Shown: positions 17,411-26,853, counted from the stretch's first letter. The stretch: 64,000 nucleotides of DNA from Helicobacter cetorum MIT 00-7128 (GCF_000259255.1 NC_017737.1:682001-746000), one strand, 5' to 3'. Translations and numbers: made by a program. Notes: generated by a model from the sequence alone, not told the origin.

Positions 17411-19153
17411 TTGGAATACTTGCTTGTAGGGGTTTTAGGGCATATTGACCATGGAAAAAGCTCTCTCATTAAAGCGATGAATGGGTTTTGGGGGGATAGT
17501 TCTAAAGAAGAAATGAGACGCTCTATTACGATTGAGCCTAGCTTTTCGCACTTAGAGCTAAAAAACAGAATGATTGCTTTTGTGGATACGCCAGGGCATG
17601 AGAGCTTGATTTCTAAAACGATTAATGCGAGTTTGAGTTTGGATTTGAGTTTGTTAGTTGTGGATATTAATGAAGGGATTATGCCTCAAACTAACGAGCA
17701 TTTGTTGATTTTAAACGCTTTAAACATTCCTTTTTTATTAGTGTTGAATAAATGCGATTTATGCCAAGATTTAGAGAGTAAAAAAGCTCAAATTCTAAAA
17801 AATCTTCCTCAAAGTGTGGGGGTTGTAGAAACAAGCATTTATGATAGTAAGAGCATAGAGAATTTAAAACAAGCCCTTTTGAATTATAAAATAACGAATA
17901 AAAATGGAAATAGAGACGGCTTTTTTAGAATGTATGTAGATAATGTGTTGCATAAGCATGGCTATGGCACGATTATTTTAGGCACTATTTATCAAGGCAT
18001 TATCCATAAGGGCGATAAGATTTTCATTAATGATTTGAAAAAAGAAAGTGTAGTGAGAGCCTTACAAGTGCATAAAGTTGAAGTCACAAACGCACAAGCT
18101 CATAGTAGAGTGGCACTCAATCTTAAAAATATTGAGACTAAAGAGCTTAAAAATGGCATGTGTTTAAGCCCTAAAGCTAAAATGCGTGGGTTTGATAAAA
18201 TAGATATTTTTACTCGCACCCCCTTAAAACACTTGCAATGCGTGAATATTCAAATTAGTGCCAAAAAATCTCTTGCTAGAGTGCTAGATTTAGGCGGGAA
18301 TTTTTATACTTTAGAATTAGAAGAGCCCTTTTTTGTGTGTTTTAAGGATTTGGGGGTAGTTAGTGTGGCTAATAGGGTAGTGGGGGGCTTAGAAGTTTTA
18401 AACCCGATTACTGACCCTTTAAACAAGGCGTTAAAATTAGAGCTTTTAAAAGCCCTTAAACTTGATGATTTTAAGAAAGCTTTTGAATTGCTAGCCTTAG
18501 GGCATTTAAAAGGCTTTGGGCTAGGGTGTGTGGAGCAACGCTTTAATCTCAAATTAGATGAAGCTTTAGAGATTGCTAAAGAAACGAATTTGCTTTTAGA
18601 TGAAGAAAATGTAACCTTGTATTCTTTGAAAGCCTTAGAAAGACGCATTAAATTCTATCGCTCTAAACTCTCTTCAAGCACTCTTTTTGGAGCGGGTGAT
18701 TTTTTAAGCCTTCAAGCTTTAGAAACTTTAAGAGAACTAGGCGCATTAGACAAAAAAGATGGTTTGTATCTCAAAAAGGGCTTAAAGATAGATAGTATTA
18801 AAAATAAGCTCAGCCAAAGCATGCTTGAACTTTTAGAAAATCCCACGCCCCTAGCCCCCTATAATCTCTATGAGACTTTAGACTTGGATAAAGTTACGGG
18901 TGATAATTTATTAAAAAGCTTGACTAAGGCTAAAAAAGTGGTGCGATTGAATAAGAATGTGTTTGTGGGAGCCATAACGCTTAGCAAAATTTTAGCTCAA
19001 ATGCGTTCTATCATTCTTAAAGATGGTTTTATAGATGTGAGTAATTTTAAAAAGCATTTAGAAATCTCTCGTAAATATTTAATCAACTACCTAGAATACT
19101 TGGATAGTTTTAAGGATATTAAGCGTGAAAAGGACAGGCGGTATTTGGGGTAA
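17411..19153 (+). CDS. selB: Selenocysteine-specific elongation factor SelB
   Basis: Translation factor that carries Sec-tRNA(Sec) to UGA codons followed by a SECIS hairpin. 580 residues. N-terminal GTPase: G1 GHIDHGKSS, G3 DTPGHE, G4 NKCD. EF-Tu-like beta-barrel domains follow (HKHGYGTIILGTIYQG). The C-terminus has SelB winged-helix repeats ending in ISRKYLINYLEYLDS, close to the SelB-typical TSRKYAIPLLEYLD. The C-terminal domains separate it from EF-Tu and IF2. TTG start at 17411. tRNA-Sec is present at 41765; selA and selD are not in the window. Confidence 0.92.
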   Translation: MEYLLVGVLGHIDHGKSSLIKAMNGFWGDSSKEEMRRSITIEPSFSHLELKNRMIAFVDTPGHESLISKTINASLSLDLSLLVVDINEGIMPQTNEHLLILNALNIPFLLVLNKCDLCQDLESKKAQILKNLPQSVGVVETSIYDSKSIENLKQALLNYKITNKNGNRDGFFRMYVDNVLHKHGYGTIILGTIYQGIIHKGDKIFINDLKKESVVRALQVHKVEVTNAQAHSRVALNLKNIETKELKNGMCLSPKAKMRGFDKIDIFTRTPLKHLQCVNIQISAKKSLARVLDLGGNFYTLELEEPFFVCFKDLGVVSVANRVVGGLEVLNPITDPLNKALKLELLKALKLDDFKKAFELLALGHLKGFGLGCVEQRFNLKLDEALEIAKETNLLLDEENVTLYSLKALERRIKFYRSKLSSSTLFGAGDFLSLQALETLRELGALDKKDGLYLKKGLKIDSIKNKLSQSMLELLENPTPLAPYNLYETLDLDKVTGDNLLKSLTKAKKVVRLNKNVFVGAITLSKILAQMRSIILKDGFIDVSNFKKHLEISRKYLINYLEYLDSFKDIKREKDRRYLG

Positions 19154-19160
19154 AAATTTG

Positions 19161-19185
19161 CTTGGAAAAAAGGGTTTATTCCAAG
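19161..19185. terminator. Hairpin between selB and convergent nuclease gene
   Basis: Inverted repeat CTTGGAA / TTCCAAG with an 11-nt loop, followed by TTTAA, 7 bp after the selB stop. Confidence 0.5.
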
Positions 19186-19209
19186 TTTAAACCTCAATAA
19201 TGGGGGGCA

Positions 19210-20175
19210 TTAAATTAAACCTTTGTTAGCAATGAATCGTGCTAGCTCGCCTCTACCAATAAGCATTACCCCATTAGAATTGGCTAGATTTTGTGCGGAC
19301 TTTGTGAAGTGGTTGTTGGTAATCACGCAAGCTTCTTGACAACCATAATGAGACTTTGCCCCAACAACTTCTTGGATAGCCTTGATAGAAACTGGTTGGG
19401 AGTAACATTTGGCTTGCACAGCCATTCTCTTATCTCCTTTTTCACAGATTAAATCCGCTCCATAATCCCCACTTTTTTGAGTGATTTCAACCTCAAATCC
19501 TTTGGCGACAAAAAAGGATTTGGCGTATTCCTCAAATTCAAATCCATCCATTTCATCAATATCCTTTAGAGTAAGATTTAAGTCGTTTTGTAGTTTGAGG
19601 TTTTCAATCTCTGATTTTAGAGATTGATTTTCTTGTTCCAATTCTTTTTTCTTTGCCTCAAACGCTTCTTTTTTCTCTTTGAAGTATTCCGTTCTTTTTT
19701 TAAAACTTTCTTGTTGCCACTCAAGTGCTTCTTTCTCCATTTTTAGTTTCTTTTTTTCTTGTTCTAATTCTTGTCTCTTTATTTCAAATTTTTCTTGTTC
19801 TGTTTTTAATCTTTCTTTTCTTTTGTTAAGATGTTCTGTCTTTTTCCTTAAGTGCATTTTTCTTATTTTTAAATTTTTTCTTACTAGAAAATTATGCGCT
19901 ATCAACATACAAAAAAGCACAAGGCAACCTAATATAACCAATAGTTTGATTGCTAAATCCATAGATGAGGTAGCAAGAGGATAAGACATAGCTTTATGGG
20001 CAAGCAAATCCCAATTTTTCTTAAAAAACGGAAAGAATAAATAAGCTAAGTAGGCTATAGAAACAAGCATAAAGCAAGTCCATTTTGTCTTTATTCTATG
20101 GGTAAAAATTCGTTGAATTAGATACAACATGATTGGATATGTAAAAATAATAATTAATAATTTTACAATTAACAT
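19210..20175 (-). CDS. Membrane-anchored Mrr-like restriction endonuclease
   Basis: 321 residues. Two or three N-terminal transmembrane helices (about 3-20, 33-50, 71-92), then a highly charged coiled coil (about 100-215, rich in K/E/Q), then a PD-(D/E)xK Mrr domain: MDGFEFEEYAKSFFVAKGFE, SGDYGADLI (catalytic Asp), AVQAKCY (Q-x-K), ending GVMLIGRGELARF. Mrr proteins cut modified or foreign DNA. The membrane anchor and coiled coil would place the nuclease at the inner face of the membrane. A shorter paralogue with the same C-terminal domain is at 25540. Confidence 0.85.
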   Translation of the reverse strand: MLIVKLLIIIFTYPIMLYLIQRIFTHRIKTKWTCFMLVSIAYLAYLFFPFFKKNWDLLAHKAMSYPLATSSMDLAIKLLVILGCLVLFCMLIAHNFLVRKNLKIRKMHLRKKTEHLNKRKERLKTEQEKFEIKRQELEQEKKKLKMEKEALEWQQESFKKRTEYFKEKKEAFEAKKKELEQENQSLKSEIENLKLQNDLNLTLKDIDEMDGFEFEEYAKSFFVAKGFEVEITQKSGDYGADLICEKGDKRMAVQAKCYSQPVSIKAIQEVVGAKSHYGCQEACVITNNHFTKSAQNLANSNGVMLIGRGELARFIANKGLI

Positions 20176-20245
20176 TGTAGATGATACTCCAAAATAAGGT
20201 AAAAGCTCTGTTTTAGCGTTAGCTATAGAGTGGCTATGTTTTGTA

Positions 20246-20443
20246 TTATGGACTTAAGCTGTTGTGTGGCATAAGAGAACTCAAAGAATGATTGAATGCG
20301 ATTAGGTATATACAGAAAGCTATACCTAAAATACCTAGTGTTACCATTGGATATCGAAAAATTGCAAAAATAATCCAAAAAATTAGCATTCCAAAGGCTA
20401 TTAAAATCTTTATATCTGTCTCTATTTTATTTTTTCTTGCCAT
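20246..20443 (-). CDS. Small membrane protein, unknown
   Basis: 65 residues, two hydrophobic segments (about 10-28 and 32-50), basic N-terminus MARKNKIETD. It begins 8 bp downstream of csd4 on the same strand, so probably shares its transcript. No family recognised. Confidence 0.5.
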   Translation of the reverse strand: MARKNKIETDIKILIAFGMLIFWIIFAIFRYPMVTLGILGIAFCIYLIAFNHSLSSLMPHNSLSP

Positions 20444-20451
20444 CTTAATCT

Positions 20452-21807
20452 CTATCCAAACTTCACCAAAATCATTCCACTAAACGCATTGTCTTTATAA
20501 AATTCTATGCGATAGATTTTGCCAAGTTTATCTAGTGAAAAGCGCTTTTGAAAGTCCTTTAGTTCAATCGTATAACCCACTTCATTAGGCTTACTCTCTT
20601 TAGTTGCACTAAAGCCAATCACATTTGCACGCATATTTTCAATGGCATGGATATAAAAACTCTCTTTAACTTCAATAACACTTCCTATTTTTATAACTTG
20701 TTCGCTATTATCTATTCGCATTTTTACTTCTTCTAAGGAATTGTCAAATTCTGTATAAAAGGGCGAAAGTCTTGTCATAAGTTTGTTGCCGTATTTTAAA
20801 AATACTTCTTGTTTATTTTCTACTAAGCCTACAATGTAAGCGTTACTTTCTATAGGAATATCTGAAATATTAGTATTTTTGGGTAGGGGGAAGTGGTTGA
20901 GCTTGGGGCGTAAGTTAAAAATTTGCATTTTAGGTAGAGAGTCAATTTTTGCCCACAAGCTTTTATCATTGATAAGAGCATGCACACTACTAGGATTAAG
21001 CTCAAAATCCCGCTTGAAAGGAATATTAAGCTGATTTAATAAACCCTCAATCGCTTGTAAATGATAAAACACTCTTGTTTTTAGTGGGAGTTCTTTACTC
21101 GCCTCATTGGCAAAAGCACTCTTTTTTTGCTTGATTGCATAAAAGGTTAGGGCTTTTTCCATTTCCTTATCGCCTTGTGCGGTGTGAGTGTTTCGCAAAT
21201 GATATTCTTCAATGGGACGCAACAAATGGGCGTTGATATTAGCGATAGTGTGAGTGGCAACAGAAAGTAGGTTGGGGAATTTCGCGCCTTTAACTTCTTC
21301 TTGGTCAATAATAAAGCAATTTCCCCATCGCTTAGGATTGAGCATAGAATCAATATAAATAGGGCGATAATACCCGCTACCATCATGTAAATGCAAAATC
21401 GCATCAATATTTGGCTCAGAGATGAGAGACTTGACATGATCAATAATAGGATATTCGGGGTCATTCTTATCTAAATGGGCGAATTTGCGGTTCATATCAT
21501 CATAAAGCCCTCTATGATTTCTTAGCATAGAATGCTTATTTAATACCGGCACAACTTTTACAGAGCCTTTTAAAATGGTGTAGTGCTTTAAAAACAAGTT
21601 AGTCGCATTAAATCCCCCAGGCTCATCGCCTTGAATCCCCCCTAATAGTAATAAGTGAGGGGCTTTGTCTTTATCTTCTAAATTTTTAGGGACTTTTTCA
21701 ATAGGGGTAATATCATAAATTAAATGGGGTTTTTCTAAGGCATTTAAACAAGCAAAAAAAGATACACTTAAGGAAATTCCAATTATAAGACGCCAAAACA
21801 TTTTCAT
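20452..21807 (-). CDS. csd4: Cell-shape DL-carboxypeptidase Csd4
   Basis: Periplasmic M14-type zinc carboxypeptidase that trims peptidoglycan tripeptides to dipeptides and is needed for helical cell shape in H. pylori. 451 residues from the ATG (a TTG codon lies just upstream). Signal peptide about 1-23. Zinc ligands Q59 and E62 in LGGIQGDEPGG, the unusual Gln typical of Csd4 instead of His, and H141 in ILHLHDGSG. Catalytic glutamate E235 in FANEASKE. Q-to-E and E-to-H spacing equals that known for Csd4. The C-terminal half is the Ig-like region. Divergent from the FliS co-chaperone gene, as in H. pylori. Confidence 0.95.
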   Translation of the reverse strand: MKMFWRLIIGISLSVSFFACLNALEKPHLIYDITPIEKVPKNLEDKDKAPHLLLLGGIQGDEPGGFNATNLFLKHYTILKGSVKVVPVLNKHSMLRNHRGLYDDMNRKFAHLDKNDPEYPIIDHVKSLISEPNIDAILHLHDGSGYYRPIYIDSMLNPKRWGNCFIIDQEEVKGAKFPNLLSVATHTIANINAHLLRPIEEYHLRNTHTAQGDKEMEKALTFYAIKQKKSAFANEASKELPLKTRVFYHLQAIEGLLNQLNIPFKRDFELNPSSVHALINDKSLWAKIDSLPKMQIFNLRPKLNHFPLPKNTNISDIPIESNAYIVGLVENKQEVFLKYGNKLMTRLSPFYTEFDNSLEEVKMRIDNSEQVIKIGSVIEVKESFYIHAIENMRANVIGFSATKESKPNEVGYTIELKDFQKRFSLDKLGKIYRIEFYKDNAFSGMILVKFG

Positions 21808-21946
21808 CAAAGTCTCTCTAGTTTTTGAAATTGAAAGTTGATATTTATATTATATCCAAAAACAAATTTTAAGAAGATTAGGTAAACACAGACAAATAGG
21901 AACGAAAAATGCTTATAGACCATTAATTTTATCTAAAGGGTTTTTT

Positions 21947-22462
21947 ATGGATATTTTAAAAACTTTTCAAAAGCATTTGGGTGATGTTGAGATAGGCGAT
22001 TTTCAAACCAATGGACTAGAAAAATCTCAAAAAATTGCAAAATTCAGTAGAGATATGAAAAATGTTAATGAGAGTATAGGGGCATTACAAGTTTTACAAA
22101 TCGCTTGTAAAAAGCTCTTAAATAAGAGCATGGGTTTAGAAGATAAAGACGCTTTGCAAACTTCTATCACTCAACAAGAATTACAAGAAATTGTAGAAAA
22201 TTGCCAGTTTTTAGCATCGCCCTTGTTTGATACTGAGCTAAACATTAGCATTAATGATGAAGTGTTTTCAATTATGGTAGCTAATCCTTTGAGTTTATTA
22301 GAAAATGCAAGTGAATTTCAGGCTTATTTAGAAGAAAAACTCAATGAAATTAAGGAAATGTTAGGCTATTTGAGTGAAAGTCTTTCAAACGCTCAAACCT
22401 TTATGCCAAGTTTTTCAAACAACCGCTTTAAGGATTTGTTAAGTGATAATCTAAGGGCTTAA
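21947..22462 (+). CDS. FliS co-chaperone (HP1076 type)
   Basis: 171-residue, mostly helical cytosolic protein matching the H. pylori HP1076 type, which binds the flagellin chaperone FliS and aids folding or export of flagellin. Seen: helical N-terminus MDILKTFQKHLGDVEIGDFQ, a central helical bundle and a C-terminal SFSNNRFKDLLSDNLRA. Start ATG at 21947 after AAAGGG. Its 3' end overlaps the convergent nixA end by 4 bp. Identification rests on its place between csd4 and nixA plus recognised sequence. Confidence 0.85.
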   Translation: MDILKTFQKHLGDVEIGDFQTNGLEKSQKIAKFSRDMKNVNESIGALQVLQIACKKLLNKSMGLEDKDALQTSITQQELQEIVENCQFLASPLFDTELNISINDEVFSIMVANPLSLLENASEFQAYLEEKLNEIKEMLGYLSESLSNAQTFMPSFSNNRFKDLLSDNLRA

Positions 22463-23454
22463 CGCTCTAATTGAGAAATTTTAAATTTCCATAAGAGATA
22501 TGAGCCTAAAAACGCTATAACAAATAAGCCTACTAAATAGTAGCCTAAATCCCCAAACTCTAAATTTTGTAAAAAATTGAGTAAAGGGTTTTCAAAAGTA
22601 ATATGCAATTTTTGTGTGCTAACCTGAAATAATTCTACCAAGCCTATACCTAGAGCGATAAACACGCTTAAGGCTGTGATAGAGATGTTGTAATAGATTT
22701 TTCTTAAAGGGGTTTTGAACGCCCAGTCATACGCCTTAAGCATGAACGCTCCATCTAAGGTGTCAAACAAGCTCATCCCAGCAGCAAAAAGAATAGGTAA
22801 AGAAAGCATGCCTACCACACTCACTTTAATCGCACTACTTGATAGGGCGAGAAGGGCGATTTCACTTGCCGTATCAAAACCTAACCCAAAAAGAAAACCG
22901 ATAGGATAGATATGCCACGACTTAGAGATGAAATTAAATAAGGGCTTAAAAAAGCGATTGAGTAAGCCCCTACTAGCTAAAAGGCGTTCAATCTCTTCAT
23001 TTTGTTGCTCATTCAAGCTTTCATTAGAGTGTGATTTTTTAAAGATTTTTAATAAATCCATTAAAATAATGGCGTTTAATAGTCCCATAATAAGTAAAAA
23101 TATCCCAGAAACCAAAGTCCCCACTACCCCACCCACTTCTTCTAACATCGGCGTATGCTCCTTAGCCCAAGCAATCGCAAACGCACTAATCGTTGTCATT
23201 AAAATCACCACACTTGAATGTCCCATAGAAAAGTAAAATCCCACCCCATAGGCGTTTTTACCCTGTTGAGTGAGCTTTCTAATGGTGTTATCTATACAAG
23301 CGATATGGTCAGCATCAAAGGCATGCTTTGCCCCTAGCATGTAAGCCATAGACGCCGCAGCATAGAAAGTGGCGTTATTAGCCATAAAAAGCAAAATAAA
23401 ACCTAAGAGATGTAAAAACACAATCGCTAAAAAATAAGGAAACCACAATTTCAC
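22459..23454 (-). CDS. nixA: High-affinity nickel transporter NixA
   Basis: NiCoT-family Ni2+ permease that supplies urease and hydrogenase. 331 residues, eight predicted transmembrane helices. Signature HX4DH at H44, D49, H50 (KHAFDADHIACIDNT) in helix II, then YFSMGHSSVV in helix III and FLFGLGFDTASEI in helix V. All Ni-binding signatures are intact. The upstream region has a TACAAT-like -10 and AT-rich dyads (TAATA..TATTA) where NikR control would be expected, but I cannot prove a NikR site. Confidence 0.96.
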   Translation of the reverse strand: MKLWFPYFLAIVFLHLLGFILLFMANNATFYAAASMAYMLGAKHAFDADHIACIDNTIRKLTQQGKNAYGVGFYFSMGHSSVVILMTTISAFAIAWAKEHTPMLEEVGGVVGTLVSGIFLLIMGLLNAIILMDLLKIFKKSHSNESLNEQQNEEIERLLASRGLLNRFFKPLFNFISKSWHIYPIGFLFGLGFDTASEIALLALSSSAIKVSVVGMLSLPILFAAGMSLFDTLDGAFMLKAYDWAFKTPLRKIYYNISITALSVFIALGIGLVELFQVSTQKLHITFENPLLNFLQNLEFGDLGYYLVGLFVIAFLGSYLLWKFKISQLER

Positions 23455-23530
23455 AGCACACCTTTTTGTAAAAATAAGATTTTTGGAACAATTGTAATAT
23501 GTTTTATTAAATTAGAAAATTTTTGAGGAT

Positions 23531-24205
23531 TTATTTTTTAAGCTTGGCTATTTGTTGCTTTAAAAAATCTTTAAGGGGATTGAGAGAGAGTGAATTAAAA
23601 TCAAATAGGTTCTTAAAACGATTAAAAATATCTTTATCTTCAACTTTACCCTCTCTTGTAATAACTTTGTCAAAAATGAACTCTTTTGTGTAGTAATCTT
23701 GTAGTTTAAGTCCCCTTAAATATGCATAAACCTTATCTTTTGCACTTAATTTAAAATCTTTAGAGCTAAAATGGTTGTTAAAGCATGTTTCATAACAAAC
23801 AAAACAATTTTCAAATTTCTCGTGTTTAGGTTTGATAGTAAGTAGCAACAAGGTTTCTAGCTCTTCTTTTTCTTCTTGTTTGTTTTCTTTCCGCTGTTTT
23901 ATATTATATGGAAATAGAAAGATATTTTCATCTGAAATTTCAATGCCTTCAAGCTGATTTTTAATTTCTTGTTGGCTTTTTTCAAAATCCCTATCAGCAT
24001 CAAAACAAATGAGAAAATCTTCATAATCGTTGTGTTTCTTGTTTATGATTTCTTCAATATCCCCTTTATTGTTTTGTAATTTATTTTTACCATTCACATT
24101 TCGTATTTCAAAATACTTCAAATAGTCCCAATCACACAACCACAAGCCTAAAAAATTTACATCACTTTTTCCCTCTGCATAAATTAATATTTTTTTGCCC
24201 ATCAA
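23531..24205 (-). CDS. TOPRIM-like (DUF3226/DUF4435-type) nuclease subunit
   Basis: 224 residues. TOPRIM-like features: ILIYAEGKSD with E11 at the end of strand 1, and LICFDADRDF with D69 and D71. The middle is charged (QRKENKQEEKEELETLL). It overlaps the end of the AAA ATPase gene by 4 bp, so they are translationally coupled. ATPase-plus-TOPRIM pairs of this kind include OLD-like and PARIS-type phage defence; here the two domains are on separate chains. Inference: effector or nuclease partner of the ATPase. H. pylori seems to have a similar pair near nixA. Confidence 0.75.
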   Translation of the reverse strand: MMGKKILIYAEGKSDVNFLGLWLCDWDYLKYFEIRNVNGKNKLQNNKGDIEEIINKKHNDYEDFLICFDADRDFEKSQQEIKNQLEGIEISDENIFLFPYNIKQRKENKQEEKEELETLLLLTIKPKHEKFENCFVCYETCFNNHFSSKDFKLSAKDKVYAYLRGLKLQDYYTKEFIFDKVITREGKVEDKDIFNRFKNLFDFNSLSLNPLKDFLKQQIAKLKK

Positions 24206-25380
24206 GGTTTCTCCTTATATTTATCAGAGCCTCCAAAAAGATTTACCTCATTAATGAAATAAGTAGAAAGAGCCTCACCATAGTAAGTTTGTGAAACAAT
24301 ATCTTGACTATTTTCATTTTTATTTTTCAAGCAAAACAACTTAGTTTCATAGGCAAAATCTTTTTCTTTAATAACTTGGTCTAAAATTTCTACAAATTCT
24401 TGGCTGTGGGTAGTCATAAAAACTTGTAGATTATTGTGCTTTTCATCTTCTTCACCATCTTTTTTCAAAAAATCAACAACATGCTCCAGTAGCAATCTCA
24501 TGGTAGAAAAATGCAAACCATTCTCTACTTCATCAACACAAATAACTTTTGCATTATTGACAATAAGAGCACTCATAATATGTAAATATTTGATAAAGCC
24601 ATCACCAAAAATAGATAGTGGGGCTTTTTCTTTTTCTATATTTCTTACTTTTAGTTTGAGTTGGTTATTCGCACTAAAGCTAATAGATTGAATGTTTTTA
24701 TTGAACTGACTAAGGCTTTTATTCAGACTTTCTTCTTGTTGATTGTTATCGCAAATTTTACGCACTGCCTGAATGGTGTTAGGGTTCATAGCATTTTGTT
24801 TACGAGCGACATCGCTAGGCGTTATAATGGTAGCTCTTTGAAATGATGAAAGTTCTCGTAATTGATTGGGGTTAAAATTAGGAAACTGCCTATTGTAGCT
24901 TGGCTGATTAGGAATTAATGGAAAATTGGGAATTTTAGCAATATTTAAATTATCTTTATAGATTTCTTTATTATTTTTTTTAAGTGCGAAGTTGAGCTGA
25001 GAGAATGCTTGAGCATATTCTGTTGTAGGTGTTATTTGTGATTCTATCACTCTTTGGTTTTCATTGGAGACAAGTTCTATTTGTAAGTCTAAGGTTTGGT
25101 TGTCTAAAGTTGTTGTGATTTGTATTTTCTTACTAGTGTCTAAGCCATAAAAAATTAAGTTTGCTGAGTCTGTTGTTAAAGGTTCTTTGCGTATGTTGTC
25201 ATAAATTTCTGTTATATTGGCACATGGATGCATATCTTTGCCCACTAAACAATACAATGCCTCTAATAAATTAGACTTGCCCACATTATTTTCACCGGTA
25301 ATAATGTTAAGCTTAGTAAAGCCCTCAATTTTAGTGTCCTTAAAATTCTTAAAGTTTTTAATGTGAATAGACTGAATCAT
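24202..25380 (-). CDS. AAA-type ATPase (OLD/AAA_15-like)
   Basis: 392-residue SMC/ABC-like ATPase: N-terminal IQSIHIKNFKNFKDTKIEGF, Walker A GENNVGKS at 29-36, Walker B VICVDEVENGLHFS near 275, and the H-loop MTTHSQEFVE. This arrangement is that of AAA_15/AAA_21 ATPases of OLD-type or PARIS-type systems. Translationally coupled to the downstream TOPRIM-like gene. Likely role: a sensor ATPase in a two-component defence module. Codon use and composition are like the neighbours, so no sign of very recent transfer. Confidence 0.85.
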   Translation of the reverse strand: MIQSIHIKNFKNFKDTKIEGFTKLNIITGENNVGKSNLLEALYCLVGKDMHPCANITEIYDNIRKEPLTTDSANLIFYGLDTSKKIQITTTLDNQTLDLQIELVSNENQRVIESQITPTTEYAQAFSQLNFALKKNNKEIYKDNLNIAKIPNFPLIPNQPSYNRQFPNFNPNQLRELSSFQRATIITPSDVARKQNAMNPNTIQAVRKICDNNQQEESLNKSLSQFNKNIQSISFSANNQLKLKVRNIEKEKAPLSIFGDGFIKYLHIMSALIVNNAKVICVDEVENGLHFSTMRLLLEHVVDFLKKDGEEDEKHNNLQVFMTTHSQEFVEILDQVIKEKDFAYETKLFCLKNKNENSQDIVSQTYYGEALSTYFINEVNLFGGSDKYKEKP

Positions 25381-25539
25381 TGAATTTTATCCAAGTAGAA
25401 ATTTGTATTAAATCTCTACATTATAACATATTGAGTTAAGATAAAGGCAACGTTCGCTGAAGGGAGCGAATAGGTATGTTGATTTTTATTTTATGGATTT
25501 TTGAGAATTAGAATCAAAAAGCAAATTACCTTTATTAGA

Positions 25540-26124
25540 CTATACTTGTGTGCTTAAAAACCTAACCCACTCATTTCTGTCAATTAAAAGCACTTCATTA
25601 GCTTTGGCTAAATTTTTGGCTGCTTGGGTGAAGTAGCTATTAGTAATCACACAAGCTTTTTCGCAATGATAGTAGGCTTTAGAAGAGACCACTTCTTGAA
25701 TGGCTTTAGGCGAGACTTTGTGCGAATAGCGTTTGGCTTGAACCACCCATTTAACGCTATCTTTTTCTATAATCAAATCCGCTCCATAATCGCCACTTTT
25801 TTGAGTTATCTCCACTTCAAAACCCTTTGAAGTGAAAAATAGTTTGGAATATTCTTCAAACTCAAAGCCATTCATGGTGTCTATTTTCTGCAAAATGCGT
25901 TTGAGTTTTTGTTTCTTATACGAAGTTACGATACCTTGAAGGAACACAAGAATTGAAAAAACACCCAAAATAATAAGCAATTTGAGAAGTAAATCATTAG
26001 CTGAGGTAGCGAGCTTAAATTCTAAAGATTTTTCTAATAAAACATTCCAAGAGAGATAAATCCCCAAGCTAACAATAACAACAAGAAAAATAGTTTTTAG
26101 TTTTTTGGTATTTTTATGAGACAT
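25540..26124 (-). CDS. Membrane-anchored Mrr-like nuclease, short paralogue
   Basis: 194 residues: two N-terminal transmembrane helices (about 11-29 and 42-63), short basic linker, and a C-terminal Mrr domain (MNGFEFEEYSKLFFTSKGFE, SGDYGADLI, WVVQAKRY, ACVITNSYFTQAA). The nuclease domain is strikingly close to that of the 321-residue protein at 19210, which differs by a long coiled coil. Catalytic Asp and QAK are kept. It lies between the AAA/TOPRIM pair and an HpaA-like lipoprotein gene. Confidence 0.85.
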   Translation of the reverse strand: MSHKNTKKLKTIFLVVIVSLGIYLSWNVLLEKSLEFKLATSANDLLLKLLIILGVFSILVFLQGIVTSYKKQKLKRILQKIDTMNGFEFEEYSKLFFTSKGFEVEITQKSGDYGADLIIEKDSVKWVVQAKRYSHKVSPKAIQEVVSSKAYYHCEKACVITNSYFTQAAKNLAKANEVLLIDRNEWVRFLSTQV

Positions 26125-26148
26125 AGAAATAGCTTGATAGATAAAAGG

Positions 26149-26844
26149 CTAGAGCCAAAGGGTATCTTTTGTAGAAGTGTTTTTAAGGCGCTCTTCTAAG
26201 CCTTTCATTAAGTCTTGGTAGATTTTATTAAGCGCTTTTATGATAGCGTCATTATAAGCTTTATTATCTTCAGCAGGTTGTGCTAAATCATCTAAATGAT
26301 TAGCGTATAAAATAGGGACTTTAAAATGGGTTTTTATAGGGGTGCTTAAAAAACTGCAAGCAACTTGGGGGGTGCATTCAGCTTGTAAATTAGCCTTGAT
26401 AATAAGTAAGCGTGCTACATTTCTAGGATTTATGGTTGGCATAATAGTGTCTTTAAGTTTTTCTTTAATTTCTTTCAAATCATTAGGCACTTCTTCAAAA
26501 GAGATTAAAACATTGCCTATAGGGCTAATAAAAGTGTCATTGGATTGAGTTTGCGTGTGAGAAGTTAGGTTAATTTGATAGCCTTCTTTTTCTAAAAAAC
26601 TAGCAATTTGCTTTTCTATAGCCTTTTTAAATTCATCTTGATAGAAATGAGGGACAAAACGCTTGTTAAAAAAGATTTTAGGTGCATTAAGAGTTAGGGT
26701 AAGTTTGGGGGTATTTGATGGGGTAGGGGGATTTTGAAGGGTTTCTTTATACTTTAAGTCTAAAGAAGTATAGCCTAGCCATGCGTTATGACAGCCAAGC
26801 ATTCCTAAAATAATAGCGTTTAAAACAAACCCCTTAAAAAACAT
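26149..26844 (-). CDS. HpaA-like lipoprotein
   Basis: 231-residue lipoprotein with signal peptide and lipobox MLGC (Cys18). LTLNAPKIFFNKRFVPHF and the C-terminal AYNDAIIKALNKIYQDLMKG resemble the HpaA (neuraminyllactose-binding haemagglutinin) family, where NDAIKSALNKIF is found near the C-terminus. The HpaA family includes surface lipoproteins of gastric Helicobacter. It lies 9 bp downstream of msbA and is probably co-transcribed. Adhesin function is not implied for this paralogue. Confidence 0.7.
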   Translation of the reverse strand: MFFKGFVLNAIILGMLGCHNAWLGYTSLDLKYKETLQNPPTPSNTPKLTLTLNAPKIFFNKRFVPHFYQDEFKKAIEKQIASFLEKEGYQINLTSHTQTQSNDTFISPIGNVLISFEEVPNDLKEIKEKLKDTIMPTINPRNVARLLIIKANLQAECTPQVACSFLSTPIKTHFKVPILYANHLDDLAQPAEDNKAYNDAIIKALNKIYQDLMKGLEERLKNTSTKDTLWL

Positions 26845-26853
26845 ACGCCTCCT

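Noticed and set aside
25440-25475. Short inverted repeat TTCGCT/AGCGAA between the AAA gene and the Mrr-like gene
   Set aside because: Stem of only 6 bp and no T run; could be chance.
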